The notes under the pieces: model-generated
The model's database searches: none
What the model was told of the DNA's origin: nothing
Seen by the model: only the letters and a program-made list of their open reading frames with translations
Origin: Vibrio maritimus
GTDB lineage: Bacteria; Pseudomonadota; Gammaproteobacteria; Enterobacterales; Vibrionaceae
DNA length: 64,000 nt
Reading direction: 5' to 3'
Assembly: GCA_000755425.1 (NCBI GenBank)
Contig: BBMT01000016.1
Coordinates: 1-64,000, forward strand
Position numbers and translations under genes: made by a program
Shown here: in pieces, positions 62,412 to 64,000 of the stretch
Numbering within the stretch: position 1 is the stretch's first letter
Layout of the letters: every line of letters begins with the position of its first letter

Positions 62412-62427
62412 TGTGATTGCAATCACA
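62412..62427. promoter_or_regulatory. CRP-like palindrome upstream of oppA
   Basis: TGTGATTGCAATCACA is a perfect dyad matching the CRP core TGTGA-N6-TCACA. It is about 400 bases from oppA and about 230 from the end of the LuxR-type gene, so which promoter it serves is unclear. Confidence 0.65.
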
Positions 62428-62468
62428 TACATTTGGGCTACTTCCGTGCAACCTCGGATTAAGATCAC

Positions 62469-62504
62469 AAAAAAACCCGACCTCTGACTACCAAGAGATC
62501 GGGT
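62469..62504 (-). terminator. Terminator after the LuxR-type regulator
   Basis: Minus-strand ACCCGATCTCT pairs with AGAGGTCGGGT, loop of about 8, followed by a seven-T run. Confidence 0.7.
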
Positions 62505-62657
62505 AAACTGACGGCGCTACGCGGCTCAAGCGTGCGCTCAGATAAGGAGATGTGTCACTAGCAGACGCTACGTTGTCGCGCTTACTGGTTCCAACCGCTA
62601 CAATGTTAAATATATTTAACATTTAACCCAATAACCCTAATAGGGGATACGAGGTGC

Positions 62658-63516
62658 TCAGTGCACACTCTTACCACCAAAATACAGGGTAAGTGGGTCA
62701 ATGTTACTATCAGCAGGCACCGTCGATGCAGCTTCTAGAAACAGAGAAAACAGCTCTGATTGGGAAGATATTTTTAACTTATTGTGGATTCGCTTGCGGT
62801 ACACCTTGACGGTTTCGGTCGAGACGTCCAGCAAAGGAGCAATCGCCTTAGTGGAATAGCCTTGCAATACCAGTTGCGTCACCTGACATTCCCTTTCGCT
62901 AAGGAAGTCTTTACCAAAGTTACTGAAAATATCATTCAACTGATGGCCAATAGTACGTTGTTCTGGATTCCCTACTTGAAAGTGCTTGCAAATAGCGACG
63001 CTGATCAGCTCATAAAACGTATTCACGATTGCCACTTCGTCGACATCGACAGTGGCCTTATTGCGCAGTCCAAGTGAAAGTACTAGGCGTAGTTCATCAC
63101 CACAACTGGTGATCACCCTACTTCTTTTGCAGTCCCGTTTGCTTGTAGATTTGGTGGTAGTAATCACTGTTATAGAATTCATCTGGAGCAATATCATCGA
63201 GACGATAGACGCCTTCTTTTACACCACGGCGGATCAACTGATAGAACGGATCCAGAACCAAGGCGCTCATAAACTCTTTGTCGATAGCTTGGTCTTCAAA
63301 AAAGCTCGTGTCGTTGTAAAGGACACCGGGCGCGTTTTCTCCATCAAAGCTCATCACGACCAAACTGTCATAACCAACAATCGCCGTTGTTAGTTCAGAT
63401 AGTCGCTGTAAAAATGTTGCATCACCAATAGCGGCAATTAAGCGCGGATAGTGTCGGTGGAACTCATTCCATGCAGCTGCTTGTTCCGTCATTGTCCTCT
63501 GTTGAGACATAGACAC
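62658..63516 (-). CDS. LuxR-type HTH transcriptional regulator (one apparent frameshift)
   Basis: Corrected length 285 residues. The N-terminal 200 residues have no domain I recognise (not a clear acyl-homoserine-lactone domain); C-terminal GerE/LuxR HTH LSERECQVTQLVLQGYSTKA, then VSTETVKVYRKRIHNKL. The reading frame is broken near 63120 and is best explained by one extra base (or two missing), joining QTGLQKK to RVITSCGDEL. Divergent from an acyl-CoA synthetase gene, which it may control. Confidence 0.78.
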
Positions 63517-63874
63517 TCCTTATCTTAGCTTCACATGCCTATTCAATTACCATGATTCACGATGCTTGCTCAACTCAGCGAGGCTCCAACGTCCTGCTCT
63601 TCGCAGCTTTCACTGTGAGAACTATTCGTTTATACGATGAGAGTCAGTTCTGCAATTAAAACGCATCAGTGATTAATATATCTTCCATCGTGACAAATAT
63701 ATTTAATGATAAAAAGTAAATTACCCTGCTTTTGAGGAGCTGTATCAAAGTTTCCATTGCGAGACCTAACACTTGTGTGACTTGGCATCTCGACTCGTAA
63801 CTCTATTGGGGTACATACCAAGAGCCAATGCGATCACATACTATTCACATTCCAATAACAAACGGAGTTGCATA
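63517..63874. promoter_or_regulatory. 358-base divergent intergenic region
   Basis: Between the LuxR-type gene (minus) and the acyl-CoA synthetase (plus). AT-rich in the centre; no ORF, no recognised operator. Confidence 0.4.
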
Positions 63875-64000
63875 ATGAAAGGTCAAATGATGAATGTCCC
63901 TCTCACTATTACTGAAATCATGCGTCATGCAGATAAAGTGAACGGTGATACTGAAGTTGTCTCAGTTACTTATGACAATCCTCGCCACAAATACACCCTC
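63875..64000 (+). CDS. Acyl-CoA synthetase, 5' part only
   Basis: 42 residues to the window edge, starting MKGQMMNVPLTITEIMRHAD, preceded by ACGGAG. This opening (KGQMM, then a helix and VVSVTYDNP) is that of the AlkK/DmdB-like medium-chain acyl-CoA synthetases. The substrate (fatty acid, methylmercaptopropionate or other) cannot be told from this fragment. Confidence 0.65.
   Translation, partial: MKGQMMNVPLTITEIMRHADKVNGDTEVVSVTYDNPRHKYTL

Larger units (their letters stand above)
62010..62657. promoter_or_regulatory. oppA upstream region and LuxR-gene 3' region
   Basis: Holds the opp promoter somewhere in an AT-rich 450-base stretch and the terminator of the LuxR-type gene (62469-62504). 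The motif TGTGATTGCAATCACATA near 62412-62429 is a near-perfect CRP-type palindrome (TGTGATTGCAATCACA), a plausible activator site for oppA. No ORF seen. Confidence 0.55.

Overview
The window looks like chromosomal DNA of a Vibrionaceae member, most likely a Vibrio. The evidence is the LuxO/LuxU quorum-sensing pair next to uvrB, MotY of the sodium-driven polar flagellum, a complete rnfABCDGE operon followed by nth, RNase T, and the moa operon with a Moco riboswitch-like leader. I cannot name the species from the sequence alone. No phage, insertion sequence, CRISPR array or rRNA was seen. RNA genes are one tRNA-Asn and two tandem tRNA-Tyr.

Layout. (1) 1-3367: minus-strand operon ptb-buk-CoA-acylating aldehyde dehydrogenase, divergent from a fold-III PLP decarboxylase (3368-4888). 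(2) 5041-10894: udp, a zntA-type metal ATPase behind a MerR-family promoter, a MATE pump, a CBS-domain protein and a small orphan ORF. (3) 10924-22594: nitrate assimilation on the minus strand, nasA-cobA-ybiB-nasT followed by nrtA-nrtB-nrtC-nirB-nirD. (4) 22942-27806: HAD phosphatase, moaA-moaB-moaC-moaD-moaE and a YvcK/CofD-like gene. (5) 28030-33633: acyl-CoA synthetase, luxO-luxU, uvrB. (6) 34121-41907: tRNA-Asn, rnfABCDGE, nth, gloA. (7) 41994-49889: repeat protein, chemoreceptor, AraC regulator, alpha/beta hydrolase, motY, rnt, antiporter. (8) 49971-56193: DUF1244 protein, RND pump pair, tRNA-Tyr pair, glutathionyl-hydroquinone reductase. (9) 56454-64000: oppABCDF, a LuxR-type regulator and the start of an acyl-CoA synthetase.

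The best-connected system is nitrate assimilation. Both transcription units start behind a -24/-12 (sigma-54) promoter-like sequence, and both carry an intrinsic terminator in the untranslated leader between promoter and first gene. A receiver-ANTAR antiterminator (NasT type) is encoded at the end of the first unit. The cluster supplies its own siroheme methyltransferase (cobA), and the molybdenum cofactor genes lie directly behind the divergent HAD gene, under a probable Moco riboswitch. No NasS-type sensor is seen in the window.

Major caveat on quality: about 32 sites, spread over 22 genes or adjacent gene pairs, carry an apparent small indel. Most are a one-base loss inside a short homopolymer. 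Restoring one base (two at one site) gives a full-length, family-typical protein each time, and the corrected lengths are all divisible by three. I treat these as sequencing or assembly errors and annotate each gene over its full span with the break positions stated.
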